NCBI RefSeq assembly: GCF_003254645.1
Contig: NZ_PNFD01000005.1
Span: 52,349-116,348, forward strand
Source: Microbacterium suaedae
Lineage (GTDB): Bacteria > Actinomycetota > Actinomycetes > Actinomycetales > Microbacteriaceae
Length of the DNA: 64,000 nucleotides
Direction: 5' to 3'
Shown here: positions 43,791 through 53,040 of the stretch, one piece after another
How positions within the stretch are numbered: position 1 is the stretch's first letter
Layout: every line of letters starts with the position of its first letter
Translations under genes and position numbers: made by a program
Notes under the pieces: generated by a model
Told to the model about the DNA's origin: nothing
The model's input: only the letters and a program-made list of their open reading frames with translations
Database searches by the model: none

Positions 43791-44440
43791 GCCGGCTCCT
43801 CGCCCGAGATCACGGACACCGACACGGCGCCGTCGTAGCCATCGAGGTAGGTGAACACGAGCGTGCTCGTCCCATCGTCGTCGGCGATCTCGACGAACGA
43901 CCGATCCGCGATCGCCGAACTCGATTCCACGGCCGAGTCGTACGTGCCGAGCACCTGCGACTTCGTCGAACCGACCCCGAGATCTTCCGCCGTGCGCGGC
44001 CCGACACCCATCGTGTCACCGTTCCAACCGACGGTGACCTCGACGATCCCACCCGAGTCGGCGTCGCCGTCCTCGAGGATCATGACGTCATAGGCGTTGT
44101 CCTCGGAGAACCCGTAGGCGACGCCGTCGCAGTCGAGCGGGCCGATGCCCGTGGCCCGGATCTCGTCGAGCGTCTCGTCGTAGTCCGCAGCGATCTCGAC
44201 AGGACCGACCGCGTTCTCCGTCACGACCCACGAATCGGTGTCCGCGGGGTCGTTCGCCTCCTCGATCTCGGGCGTCGCCGTCGGGGTCGGCAGAGCCGAC
44301 GACCCGAGTGAGGACATCGCCGAAGGCGTGGTCTGCTCGGGAACCGTGGGAACATCCGTCGTGCACGCCGCCAGCGCTCCCGCGGCCAGGATCGACACCG
44401 TTGCGACGGCGCCGACACGGCGCGCGCGGGGATGCGTCAT
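43772..44440 (-). CDS. Putative lipoprotein of unknown function
   Basis: 222 residues. The signal peptide ends in LAAGALAAC, a lipobox with Cys near residue 26, followed by a Thr/Ser/Pro linker of about 35 residues. The globular part is acidic. It contains a repeated-looking segment around GVGSTKSQVLGTYDSAV, reminiscent of small surface lipoproteins that compute a quotient-like G-x-T motif. No known family is recognised. Shine-Dalgarno GGAG lies before the ATG at 44438-44440. Divergent from mutY. Confidence 0.75.
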   Translation of the reverse strand: MTHPRARRVGAVATVSILAAGALAACTTDVPTVPEQTTPSAMSSLGSSALPTPTATPEIEEANDPADTDSWVVTENAVGPVEIAADYDETLDEIRATGIGPLDCDGVAYGFSEDNAYDVMILEDGDADSGGIVEVTVGWNGDTMGVGPRTAEDLGVGSTKSQVLGTYDSAVESSSAIADRSFVEIADDDGTSTLVFTYLDGYDGAVSVSVISGEEPAYEPCA

Positions 44441-44578
44441 GGTCTCTCCGGGGGGGGATCGAGCGAACGGTGGCAGAGGGCTCTCAGCGAGACTACGCGG
44501 CGAATGACACGAGATGGTCACGAAAGCCCTCGTCAATGCAACCGTTCGATCACGATCGCTCCGATCTAGAATGTTCGG

Positions 44579-45451
44579 ATGCCCGACTCTCCCCTCGCCG
44601 ACGCACTCGCGCCGTGGTATCGACGCGAAGCGCGCGATCTCCCGTGGCGGCGCCCCGGCTTCGGTGCGTGGGGCACGCTCGTGAGCGAGTTCATGCTGCA
44701 GCAGACGCCCGTCGCGCGCGTCATCCCTCGGCTCGAGACGTGGCTCGCACGGTGGCCGACTCCCACGGATCTCGCAGCTTCCGCGCCCGCGGACGCCGTC
44801 ACGCAGTGGGCCGATCTCGGCTATCCGCGTCGCGCCCTCTGGCTGCACAGCGCAGCCATCGAGATCCGCGACCGCCATGCGGGTGTCGTGCCGCGCGATG
44901 TCGACGCGCTTCTGGCTCTCACGGGCATCGGTGACTACACGGCGCGAGCCGTCGCGGTCTTCGCATACGGTGACCGCCATCCGGTCGTCGACACGAATAC
45001 CCGCCGGGTGCTGGCGCGCGCACTCGACGGGAAAGCCCATCCGGGCACCGCACACCGTCGCGACCTCACGCAGATGGCGTCGATCCTGCCCGAGCCCGCC
45101 GCCGAGGCGGCGGTCGTGAACGCCGCCGCGATGGAACTCGGACAGACGGTGTGCACAGCGCGATCCCCGCGGTGCGACGCGTGCCCCATCCGACACCACT
45201 GCGCGTGGGTTGCGGCGGGATCTCCGTGGACGGAGGACACGCGACGAAAGCAGGCCCGCTACGAGGGAAGCGACCGGCAGGCGCGCGGGCGCGCGCTGAA
45301 GGCGCTGCGGGCCTCGGATCCGGACCCGCTCCCCCAGGACGTTCTACTCGCTGACTGGCCGGATCGCGCGCAACGGGATCGGGCGATCGCGTCGCTGTTC
45401 GACGACGGGCTCATCGCATCGGACGGCGAGCTCGTGTCGCTGCCGCGCTGA
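44579..45451 (+). CDS. mutY: A/G-specific adenine glycosylase
   Basis: 290 residues, short for MutY (about 350 in E. coli). The catalytic Glu37 (LVSEFMLQQTPV), helix-hairpin-helix LTGIGDYTARAV, the Asp in PVVDTNTRR and the iron-sulphur ligands C-x6-C-x2-C-x5-C (about 193-209) are all present. The C-terminal NUDIX-like 8-oxoG-recognition domain is missing; only a helical tail of about 80 residues remains, as is common in Actinobacteria. It removes A mispaired with 8-oxoG. Confidence 0.93.
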   Translation: MPDSPLADALAPWYRREARDLPWRRPGFGAWGTLVSEFMLQQTPVARVIPRLETWLARWPTPTDLAASAPADAVTQWADLGYPRRALWLHSAAIEIRDRHAGVVPRDVDALLALTGIGDYTARAVAVFAYGDRHPVVDTNTRRVLARALDGKAHPGTAHRRDLTQMASILPEPAAEAAVVNAAAMELGQTVCTARSPRCDACPIRHHCAWVAAGSPWTEDTRRKQARYEGSDRQARGRALKALRASDPDPLPQDVLLADWPDRAQRDRAIASLFDDGLIASDGELVSLPR

Positions 45452-45454
45452 CGG

Positions 45455-45886
45455 TCAGTCTTCGTCCTCGTCGGCGCGCCGATAGGGATCCTCTTCGCCC
45501 GCATACTGCGCGTTCGCCGCCAGGCCGTGCACCTGCTCGTCGCGTTCGCGCGCCTGACGCAGCAGATCGGACAGGTGCGACGCCTCCTCGGGAAGCGCGT
45601 CGGCGATGAACTCGAGCGTCGGCGTCAGCCGCGTGTTGAGCTGTCGCCCGACCTCGCTGCGGAGCATGCCCGTCGCGGCTCGCAACGCGGCGGCGGTGCC
45701 CTCGCGTTCCTCGTCCGTGCCGTAGACCGTGTAGAAGACGCTGGCGTTCTGCAGATCACCCGTGACGCGCACATCGGTGATCGTGACGAAGCCCAGCCGC
45801 GGGTCGCGAAGACCCTTCTGCAGCCGCTCCGACAGGATCACGCGGATGCGGTCGGCGACGCGCGCCTGCCGTTCGAAACCAGACAT
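45455..45886 (-). CDS. rbfA: Ribosome-binding factor A
   Basis: 143 residues. It starts ERQARVADRIRVILSERL and has the KH-like RbfA core with FVTITDVRVTGDLQNASVFYTVYG and the MLRSEVGRQLNTRLTPTLEF helix. It assists maturation of the 16S 5' end. An acidic C-terminal tail (about 30 residues, DEDED-like) is typical. It follows infB after 80 nt that contain a strong hairpin. Its 3' end nearly meets mutY (3 nt). Confidence 0.95.
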   Translation of the reverse strand: MSGFERQARVADRIRVILSERLQKGLRDPRLGFVTITDVRVTGDLQNASVFYTVYGTDEEREGTAAALRAATGMLRSEVGRQLNTRLTPTLEFIADALPEEASHLSDLLRQARERDEQVHGLAANAQYAGEEDPYRRADEDED

Positions 45887-45908
45887 GATGTTCCTTTCCC
45901 CAGACGAT

Positions 45909-45944
45909 CCTGCCGGGTGACCCGAGAAAGGGCCACCCGGCAGG
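45909..45944 (-). terminator. Hairpin between infB and rbfA
   Basis: Perfect 11-nt arms (45909-45919 and 45934-45944) with a 14-nt loop lie downstream of infB and 22 nt before the rbfA start. It may partly terminate infB transcripts or serve as a processing site. Confidence 0.7.
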
Positions 45945-45966
45945 TTCGATCCATGCGAGATCCGCG

Positions 45967-48792
45967 TCAGTCGCGGGGCTTCTCGACCATCTCGATCGTC
46001 TCGATCTCGTCGCCGATCTGGATGTCGTTGTGCTTGCCGAGACCGATACCGGCCTCGAAGTCGGTCTTGACCTCGGTCACGTCGTCCTTGAAGCGACGCA
46101 GCGACTCGATAGCCAGACCATCGGCGAGCACGACCCCGTCGCGGATCACGCGCGCCTTGGCGTTGCGCGTGATGGTTCCGCTGCGGACGATGACACCCGC
46201 GATGTTGCCGAACTTCGAGGAGCGGAACACCTCGCGGATCTCGGCGACACCGGACTGGACCTCTTCGTACTCGGGCTTGAGCATGCCCTTGAGCGAAGCC
46301 TCGACGTCATCGATCGCGTTGTAGATGACGTTGTAGAAGCGCGTGTCCACGCCCTCGCGCTGCGCGGCCTCGCGTGCCTTCGTATCCGGACGCACGTTGA
46401 AGCCGAGCACGATCGCGTTGTCGATCGTGGCGAGGTTGATGTCGCTCTCGGTGATCGCGCCGACGCCACGGTGGATGATCCGCAGCTGCACGCTGTCGTC
46501 GACCTCGATCTTGAGCAGCGCCTCCTCGAGCGCCTCGACGGCACCCGAGACGTCGCCCTTGATGATGAGGTTGAGCGACTCGACCTTGCCCTCTTCGAGT
46601 GCCTTGGTGAAGTCCTCCAGCGACATGCGCTTGCGGGCCTTCGCCAGGGCCGCGTTGCGCTCGACGGCCTCGCGCTTCTCGGCGATCTGACGTGCGGTTC
46701 GGTCGTCCTCGGGAACGAGGAACAGATCGCCCGCGCGCGGGACCGAGTTGAGGCCCTGCACCTGGACGGGACGCGACGGAGCCGCCTCCTTCACGCGCTC
46801 ACCGTGCTCGTCGATCATGGCGCGTACGCGGCCGAAGGCCGTGCCCGCGACGATCGGGTCGCCGACGCGGAGCGTTCCGCCCTGCACGAGGACAGTCGCA
46901 ACCGATCCGCGGCCCTTGTCGAGCTTCGCCTCGATCGCGATTCCGCGTGCTTCCTTGTGGGGGTTCGCACGAAGGTCGAGACCCGCGTCGGCCGTGAGGA
47001 GAACGGCGTCCAGAAGCTCCTGGATGCCCAGGTTGTCGCGTGCCGAGACATCGACGAACATGACGTCTCCGCCGTATTCCTCGGCCACCACGCCGTACTC
47101 GGTGAGCTGCGAGCGCACCTTGGCGGGGTTGGCATCGGGCTTGTCGACCTTGTTGACCGCAACGACGATCGGCACATCTGCCGCCTGCGCGTGGTTCAGC
47201 GCCTCGACCGTCTGCGGCATGATGCCGTCGTCGGCCGCGACGACGAGGATCGCGATATCGGTGACATCGGCACCGCGGGCACGCATGGCCGTGAAGGCCT
47301 CGTGACCGGGGGTGTCGATGAACGTGATCGCGCGATCGTGTTCCTCGTGCTCGGTCCAGATCTGGTAGGCGCCGATGTGCTGGGTGATGCCGCCGGCTTC
47401 GCCCTCGATCACGGTCGTGTGACGGATCGCGTCAAGAAGTCGCGTCTTTCCGTGATCGACGTGACCCATGACCGTAACTACCGGAGGACGGATCTCGAGG
47501 TTCTCGTCGTCCTCCTCGAGCTCTTCCTGCTCGAGGTTGAGTCCGAAGCTCTCGAGGAGCTCCTTGTCCTCGTCCTCGGGCGAGACGATCTCGACCTTGT
47601 AGCCGATCTCGGCGCCGAGCACCTCGAACGTCGATTCGTCGAGCGACTCGGTCGCCGTCGCCATCTCACCGAGATGGAACAGCACCGTCACGAGGTTGCC
47701 GGGCTGGACCGGAACGCCGTGCATCTGCTCGAGCTTCTCGGCGAAGTCGGAGATCGATGCACCGCGCCGCATCCGGATGATGGTGTCGCCATCGCCCTTG
47801 GGAACCTTGACGCCGCCGACGACGGGCGCCTGGCGCATCTCGAATTCCTGGCGCTTCGCGCGACGCGACTTGCGCTGGCGAGACTTACCGCCCCCCTTTC
47901 CGAATGCGCCGGCCGTACCACCGCGGCGACCACCCGGACCGGGACGACCGCCGAAGCCGCCACCCGGACGGAAACCGCCACCGGCACCGGGACCGCCACC
48001 AGGACCGCCGCCGGGGCGCTGCTGGAACGGTGCTCCGCCGCCCGGACGACCTCCGCCGCCGGGACGACCGCGACCGCCGCCACCGGGACGACCCGGCTTC
48101 GGAGCGCCGGGACGTGGGGCCTGCGGCTTCGGGGGGCGGGGGATGTTGCCAGGAGTCGGACGCTGGCCCATTCCCTGCGACGAGGAGTAGGGGTTGTTGC
48201 CCGGGCGCGGTCCGCCGGGGCGCTTGCCCATCCCCTGCGAGGAGGCGAACGGATTGTTGCCGGGGCGTGCCTGACCGGGCTTGGGGGCACCGGACTTGGC
48301 GCCACCACCGGGCTTCGGAGCACCGGGCTTGGGCCCGCCGGGCTTCGGCGCACCCTGCGCGGCCGCATCCGGCTTCGGCGCGGCGCTGCCGGGCGACGGA
48401 GCGGAGCTGCCGGGGCTCGGCGCGGCACTGCCGGGGCTCGGAGCGGAGCTGCCGGGCGACGGAGCGGAACTGCCGGGGCTCGGCGCAGCGCTACCCGGCG
48501 ACGGAGCCTCGGACTTCTTCTGACCGGGCTTCGGACCCGGCGTCGGGGCGCCCGACTTCGCACGACCGGCCCCCAGTGTCGGGGCGCCAGGCTTCGCGCC
48601 AGGCTTCTTGGCCTCGGCGGGCTTCGCTCCGCCTTCGGACTCGAACGCAGCGCGCAGCTTGCGCGCGACGGGCGGTTCAACGGTCGACGACGGGCTCTTC
48701 ACGAACTCGCCGAGCTCCTTGAGCTTCGCGAGCGCCGTCTTGCTGTCAACGCCGAGTTCGGCCGCGATCTCATGTACGCGTGGTTTTGCCAC
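45967..48792 (-). CDS. infB: Translation initiation factor IF-2
   Basis: 941 residues. The N-terminal third (about 50-330) is low-complexity Pro/Gly/Ala/Ser with tandem SAPSPGS units and Gly-Arg-rich stretches, as in other actinobacterial IF-2. The GTPase domain follows ([29 protein letters not shown]), then domains II-IV that bind initiator tRNA. It positions fMet-tRNA on the 30S subunit. The GTG start at 48790-48792 has GGAG immediately upstream and the N-terminal helix [15 protein letters not shown]. It lies between ylxR and rbfA as usual. Confidence 0.96.
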   Translation of the reverse strand: MAKPRVHEIAAELGVDSKTALAKLKELGEFVKSPSSTVEPPVARKLRAAFESEGGAKPAEAKKPGAKPGAPTLGAGRAKSGAPTPGPKPGQKKSEAPSPGSAAPSPGSSAPSPGSSAPSPGSAAPSPGSSAPSPGSAAPKPDAAAQGAPKPGGPKPGAPKPGGGAKSGAPKPGQARPGNNPFASSQGMGKRPGGPRPGNNPYSSSQGMGQRPTPGNIPRPPKPQAPRPGAPKPGRPGGGGRGRPGGGGRPGGGAPFQQRPGGGPGGGPGAGGGFRPGGGFGGRPGPGGRRGGTAGAFGKGGGKSRQRKSRRAKRQEFEMRQAPVVGGVKVPKGDGDTIIRMRRGASISDFAEKLEQMHGVPVQPGNLVTVLFHLGEMATATESLDESTFEVLGAEIGYKVEIVSPEDEDKELLESFGLNLEQEELEEDDENLEIRPPVVTVMGHVDHGKTRLLDAIRHTTVIEGEAGGITQHIGAYQIWTEHEEHDRAITFIDTPGHEAFTAMRARGADVTDIAILVVAADDGIMPQTVEALNHAQAADVPIVVAVNKVDKPDANPAKVRSQLTEYGVVAEEYGGDVMFVDVSARDNLGIQELLDAVLLTADAGLDLRANPHKEARGIAIEAKLDKGRGSVATVLVQGGTLRVGDPIVAGTAFGRVRAMIDEHGERVKEAAPSRPVQVQGLNSVPRAGDLFLVPEDDRTARQIAEKREAVERNAALAKARKRMSLEDFTKALEEGKVESLNLIIKGDVSGAVEALEEALLKIEVDDSVQLRIIHRGVGAITESDINLATIDNAIVLGFNVRPDTKAREAAQREGVDTRFYNVIYNAIDDVEASLKGMLKPEYEEVQSGVAEIREVFRSSKFGNIAGVIVRSGTITRNAKARVIRDGVVLADGLAIESLRRFKDDVTEVKTDFEAGIGLGKHNDIQIGDEIETIEMVEKPRD
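48380..48505 (-). repeat. 21-bp tandem repeat inside infB
   Basis: Six consecutive 21-bp units (starting at 48380, 48401, 48422, 48443, 48464, 48485) encode the seven-residue unit of the IF-2 linker. They alternate between two sequence variants and remain in frame, so copy number can change without breaking the gene. Confidence 0.85.
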
Positions 48793-48799
48793 AATTCTC

Positions 48800-48825
48800 C
48801 TGTCTGGGCGAGGCTGCCCAGACAG
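48800..48825 (-). promoter_or_regulatory. Hairpin abutting the infB ribosome-binding site
   Basis: Perfect 10-nt arms (48800-48809 and 48816-48825) with a 6-nt loop end one base into the infB Shine-Dalgarno. When formed it would restrict ribosome access or cause attenuation between ylxR and infB. Confidence 0.6.
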
Positions 48826-48851
48826 GGCAGACCTCTAGAGGCGGACGGGTC

Positions 48852-49124
48852 TCATTTCGAGCCGTTCACTTGATTTCCATAGCTGTTCAGCCGTTCCTCG
48901 AGTGTCTGCGTGTCGAGTGGCCCCGACACACGGAGTGCTCGTACGAATGCGCGCCGCTGGAGGGCCAGTTCGACGCACGTGCGTACGGGATGCACCCACG
49001 CGCCCCTCCCTGGCATCGAACCGAGCTCGTCTACGACGAGCCGAGAATCGGTGACGATCACCCGCAGAAGAGCGGATCGGGAAGCACGAGCGCGGCATCC
49101 GACGCACGTTCGTACAGGGTCCAT
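48852..49124 (-). CDS. ylxR: YlxR family RNA-binding protein (DUF448)
   Basis: 90 residues. The YlxR signature is PVRTCVGCRARASRSALLRVI, then GRGAWVHPVRTCVELALQRRAF. Family members are small basic proteins linked to RNA processing and carbon-responsive regulation. The start ATG at 49122-49124 precedes the conserved Cys pair; earlier starts extend into the nusA 3' end without homology. It sits between nusA and infB in the standard cluster. Confidence 0.9.
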   Translation of the reverse strand: MDPVRTCVGCRARASRSALLRVIVTDSRLVVDELGSMPGRGAWVHPVRTCVELALQRRAFVRALRVSGPLDTQTLEERLNSYGNQVNGSK

Positions 49125-49164
49125 CTTACACGTCTCGCCCTTCGCGGCCGCCCTGGGCGTGGCG

Positions 49165-50154
49165 TCAGTCCTCGTCAAGGATGCTGTCGGGCTGGATATC
49201 GATCTTCGCGCCCGTCAGCTTCGCGGCAAGGCGGGCGTTCTGCCCTTCCTTGCCGATCGCGAGCGACAGCTGGTAGTCCGGCACGAGTGCGCGCACGGCC
49301 TTCGTCTTCTCGTCAAGGACGAACGCCGACGACACCTTCGCAGGGCTCAGCGCGTGGGCGACGAACGACGCCAGATCGGTGTCGAAGTCGACGATGTCGA
49401 TCTTCTCTCCGCCCAGCTCGTCCTGCACGGCACGCACGCGGCGTCCGAGCTCTCCGATGCACGACCCCTTCGCGTTGATCGATGCATCGCGCGCCGTGAC
49501 CGCCATCTTCGTTCGATGACCCGCCTCGCGTGCGAGCGATGTGATCTCGACGATCCCCGACGCGATCTCGGGAACCTCGAGCGCGAAGAGCTTGCGCACC
49601 AGCCCCGGGTGCGTCCGCGACACGGTGATCGACGGCCCCTTGGCTCCACGCGACACACTCGTGACGTAGACGCGGATGCGCGCGCCGTGCGGGTATTCCT
49701 CGCCCGGCACCTGCTCTTCGGGCGGGAGGATCGCCTCGATGGTGCCGAGATCGATGTGGATCATGCGAGGGTTCGGACCCTGCTGCACGACGCCGGCGAC
49801 GATGTCGCCCTCCTTGCCGCGGAACTCGCCCAGCACGGCGTCGTCCGCAATGTCACGCAGTCGCTGGCTGATGACCTGCTTCGCAGCGTACGCCGCGATA
49901 CGTCCGAAGTCCTCGGGGTTCTGCTCTTCCTCACCGATGACCGCGTCTTCCTCATCGGTGACGGGCGTGAGCACGGCGACGTGGCCGGTCTTGCGGTCGA
50001 GCTCGGCGCGAGCGCCCGCAGGAAGCTCGCCGCTCTGCGTCACGTGCTTCGCGTAAGCCGTGAGCACGGCCTGTTCGATGATCGCCGCCAGCTCATCGAA
50101 CGGAATCTCCTTCTCGCGCTCGATCGAACGCAACAGAGCAAGATCGATCTCCAC
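49165..50154 (-). CDS. nusA: Transcription elongation/termination factor NusA
   Basis: 329 residues. N-terminal RNAP-binding domain (about 1-105), S1 domain (about 110-180), then KH1 and KH2 (GSCIGELGRRVRAVQDELGGEKIDIV; VPDYQLSLAIGKEGQNARLAAKL). It ends after KH2 as actinobacterial NusA does, lacking the acidic repeats of E. coli. The GTG at 50152-50154 is the start, with GGGAGG 5 nt upstream. rimP, which usually precedes nusA, is not present here. Confidence 0.94.
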   Translation of the reverse strand: MEIDLALLRSIEREKEIPFDELAAIIEQAVLTAYAKHVTQSGELPAGARAELDRKTGHVAVLTPVTDEEDAVIGEEEQNPEDFGRIAAYAAKQVISQRLRDIADDAVLGEFRGKEGDIVAGVVQQGPNPRMIHIDLGTIEAILPPEEQVPGEEYPHGARIRVYVTSVSRGAKGPSITVSRTHPGLVRKLFALEVPEIASGIVEITSLAREAGHRTKMAVTARDASINAKGSCIGELGRRVRAVQDELGGEKIDIVDFDTDLASFVAHALSPAKVSSAFVLDEKTKAVRALVPDYQLSLAIGKEGQNARLAAKLTGAKIDIQPDSILDED

Positions 50155-50249
50155 AGCAGCCTCCCTATTCAGCTCTCCCATCGGCCGTCCATCGCGCCGA
50201 TGTCTCCCCGACGATACCGGATGCACTCCCCGTGTCAGCTGGGGGAACG

Positions 50250-50291
50250 CGTCGAGGGTCCGCCTCCCGGGCGGGAGACGGACCCTCGACG
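50250..50291 (-). terminator. Strong terminator after the secreted nuclease gene
   Basis: Outer arms of 13 nt (50250-50262 and 50279-50291) plus an inner CCTCCC/GGGAG stem close the transcript of the upstream nuclease gene. They separate it from nusA. Confidence 0.85.
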
Positions 50292-50304
50292 AATCATGCG
50301 TCGG

Positions 50305-52875
50305 TCAGAGCCGGTCTGAGATCAGCCCCCAGCCCTTGCCCTTGCCGTTTCCGTTGCCGAGTCCCTTGGCCTTGCCGCGGCCCTTGCCCGGGTGCTCCGA
50401 AACCTCTTCTTCGGGTGCCGAGAGGCCGACGATGATTGGGTTGTGGTCGCTCGCGCGGAAGACCGACTCGTCGTACAGCAGCGTCGCGTTGTAGTTGTAG
50501 CGGCTGTACTCGTAGCCGACCTGCTCCTGCGCGTTGATCTGCCACACGTCGACGCCGGTCACGAGGTCGAGGGCCGCCTCGTTTGCGAAGACGTGGTCGA
50601 GCGAACCGGACATGCCGTCGTAGACATAGCTCGCCTCGCCACCGTTCAGCGCGTAGTTGAGGTTGGTGTAGCCCGCCTCCTCGATCACACGCGCCGGGTC
50701 CTCCGCGGCGTAAGCGTTGAAGTCACCCGTGTGGAAGACGCCGTCGATGCCCGTCAGCTCCTGCACATCGGCCGCGTACTCGACGAGCGCCTCGGCCTGC
50801 GCGATGCGGTCGGGGTTCGCGTTGCCCTGGCCCGTACCGTCGTCGACACCGGACCCCTTCGACTTGAGGTGGTTCGCGGAGACGAGGAAGGCCTCGTCGT
50901 CGCTCGCACCTGCTGCCTTGAAGCCCTGGAACAGCGGCTCACGCGCGTTCGTGAACGCCGGGTCACCCGTGAGGATGTACGACTCGCCGACGAGCTCGAC
51001 GTCTGCCGTGCGGAAGATGAACGCGTTGCGGATCACGTCCTCCTCGACCGGAACCTCGGCGGGGCTCGGAGCGTATCCCCACACTCCCTCGCCGTCGTTC
51101 GCGTTCAGCGCGTCCACGAGCGTCGCGACGGCCGCGTCGCGATCCTTCCCGAAGGAGGCGGAGTTCTCGACCTCCTGGAGCGAGACGATCGAAGCGTCGA
51201 GGGCGCTGATCGCGTTCACGATCTTCGCCTCCTGCCGTTCGAAGCTCTCGGTCGTCGCGGCGCCGCGCGGGCCGTTCGGGTCGCAACGACGCGACCCGAT
51301 GGGCGTGCCCTCGCGGTCATCGTAGGTCGTGCAGGTGCCGAGCCCCGCGTCGACGAACTCGGCCGCGGTGGTCGGGAAGTAGTTCAGCACGTTGAAGTTC
51401 GCCATGGCGATATCGCCTCCGACGTCCTCACGGGCGGCATTGGCCGCGCGCTCGTCGCTGAAGGTGACGACGTCCGACCCAGCGCCCGTGATCGGCGTGG
51501 TCGGCTGCAGGCTCCAACCGCCGTAGCGATAGTCGAGCACGACGGGCTGTTCGAACGTCACCTGTGCACCGACGCGCACGGGCGAATCGAGCGTGAGATA
51601 CGACAGCGGCTCGTCGGTGCGCGAGCTGAAGTTCGTGCTGCGCCCGTCGTCGAGCGTGATCGACCGTGCCTCGTTCTCGGCCAGTGCCGCGTCGATCGCC
51701 GCCGTGTCGTGGGGGTCAATGTCGGCGGTCGGCTGACGCAGCGGCTCGTCGCCCAGCGCGAGCTGGAACGATCCGTAGTAGTTCGCGTCGTAGTTGTCGG
51801 TCACCGTGAAGGGCGCCTCGAGGAACACAAGCTCGCTCTGGTGAGCCTGCTTCCCCGCTTCGGTCGCGATCTCGTCCCAATCGGTGAGCGGCTCGATCTC
51901 GCCGAGGTCTTCAGCAAGCACCTCGATGTCGTCGACCGTGATCTCGGTGAGCCCCTGGTACTCGCTGACCTCACCCGTCACGCGCACGCTCTGGCCGATC
52001 TCGGCGCGCGCCGAGTCGCCCCACGCGAAGATCGCGTCCGAGGCGCCGTCGCTCGGGTCTCCTGCCGGATCCTGCAGCGTGAAGCCGTTGAAGCCGCCCT
52101 CACGCCAGTCGGCGGTGACGACACCTTCGACGACGACCGTCACACCCTGGTGCTCGCTCGCGTCGCCGGTGCCCTGCACCTCGGCGATCGTCATGTCGAC
52201 GGGGTCGGTCGGCGTGGGGTCGGGGTCTCCGGAGTCGCCGCCCGCGCTCGCCGGGCTCGGCTCGCCGACCGTGAAGTCGGCGGAGTTGTCGTCGGTATCG
52301 GTTCCGTCGACATCGCGCGACGCGCTCGTCGTGTTGCTCAGACGACCGGCCGCCGCCGTCTCATAGGACACCGCGGAGCCGTATCCGATCATGTCGACGA
52401 GACCTGTCGTCCCCGCGAGATCTCCCTCCGTCGCCGGGAACTGGCCGTCGCCCTCGTAGAGGTACACGCGCCCGTTCGACGCGGACATGTTCATCGACCC
52501 GAGCTGATCGGGCGTGGGAAGGGGCTCACCCGAGCCGCCGCCCCCCGACAGCTGAACGAGGAAGTAAGCACCCGGTCCGACGGTGCCCTCGAGGTCGAGC
52601 GTGCCGCCCGAGCCACCGCCAGACGACTTGTACTCGAGCCGCAGCTCGGTGAGGTCGATCGCCGCCTCGGTGGGGTTGTAGAGCTCGACGAAGTCGTTCG
52701 TGAGCGGGGCGCCGCTGTTGCCGCCGCCGCCGTACACCTCACTGATGACGAGGCCGGATCCGTCCGGCGCCGCGACGGCCGCGGCGGGAACGACGACGAG
52801 TCCGCCCAGCGCCAGACCGGCGCTCGCGATCGTCGCCACGGCGCGGCGCGCGTGGGGTCGTGTCTGCTGTGACAT
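50305..52875 (-). CDS. Secreted ExeM/NucH-type endonuclease with lamin-tail and OB domains
   Basis: 856 residues. A signal peptide (about 33 residues) is followed by a lamin-tail domain (VISEVYGGGGNSGAPLTNDFVELYNP), a Pro/Asp linker and an OB-fold/YhcR-like domain (VVEGVVTADWREGGFNGFTLQD). An endonuclease/exonuclease/phosphatase domain (about 540-810) has SLQEVENS, NHLKSKG, TGDFNAY and SDHNPIIVG, so its catalytic residues are intact. The end is a Gly/Lys tail, not a sortase signal. It degrades extracellular DNA, for nutrient or phosphate gain or biofilm turnover. The start is ATG 52873-52875 with AGGAAG upstream. Confidence 0.92.
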   Translation of the reverse strand: MSQQTRPHARRAVATIASAGLALGGLVVVPAAAVAAPDGSGLVISEVYGGGGNSGAPLTNDFVELYNPTEAAIDLTELRLEYKSSGGGSGGTLDLEGTVGPGAYFLVQLSGGGGSGEPLPTPDQLGSMNMSASNGRVYLYEGDGQFPATEGDLAGTTGLVDMIGYGSAVSYETAAAGRLSNTTSASRDVDGTDTDDNSADFTVGEPSPASAGGDSGDPDPTPTDPVDMTIAEVQGTGDASEHQGVTVVVEGVVTADWREGGFNGFTLQDPAGDPSDGASDAIFAWGDSARAEIGQSVRVTGEVSEYQGLTEITVDDIEVLAEDLGEIEPLTDWDEIATEAGKQAHQSELVFLEAPFTVTDNYDANYYGSFQLALGDEPLRQPTADIDPHDTAAIDAALAENEARSITLDDGRSTNFSSRTDEPLSYLTLDSPVRVGAQVTFEQPVVLDYRYGGWSLQPTTPITGAGSDVVTFSDERAANAAREDVGGDIAMANFNVLNYFPTTAAEFVDAGLGTCTTYDDREGTPIGSRRCDPNGPRGAATTESFERQEAKIVNAISALDASIVSLQEVENSASFGKDRDAAVATLVDALNANDGEGVWGYAPSPAEVPVEEDVIRNAFIFRTADVELVGESYILTGDPAFTNAREPLFQGFKAAGASDDEAFLVSANHLKSKGSGVDDGTGQGNANPDRIAQAEALVEYAADVQELTGIDGVFHTGDFNAYAAEDPARVIEEAGYTNLNYALNGGEASYVYDGMSGSLDHVFANEAALDLVTGVDVWQINAQEQVGYEYSRYNYNATLLYDESVFRASDHNPIIVGLSAPEEEVSEHPGKGRGKAKGLGNGNGKGKGWGLISDRL

Positions 52876-53040
52876 ATACGAAGTATCTTCCTGATGATCT
52901 GGTCGGGTCCGGTCGACGAATGTCGGCGACTCCTGAATATTGCCGTCGACGTGTTTCACGGAACTGACCTCCGGGTGGCCGGGAGGGAAACTGCCCCCGA
53001 TCATGCCGGATACCTCGGACATTCGTGCCCGGAACGCGCC

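Noticed and set aside
48281..48523. Plus-strand Gly/Leu/Ala-rich open frame
   Set aside because: It is the antisense reading of the infB tandem repeats, with no ribosome-binding site and no family.
46030..48873. Very long plus-strand open frame opposite infB
   Set aside because: Composition is that of an antisense shadow, and infB is fully supported by motifs.
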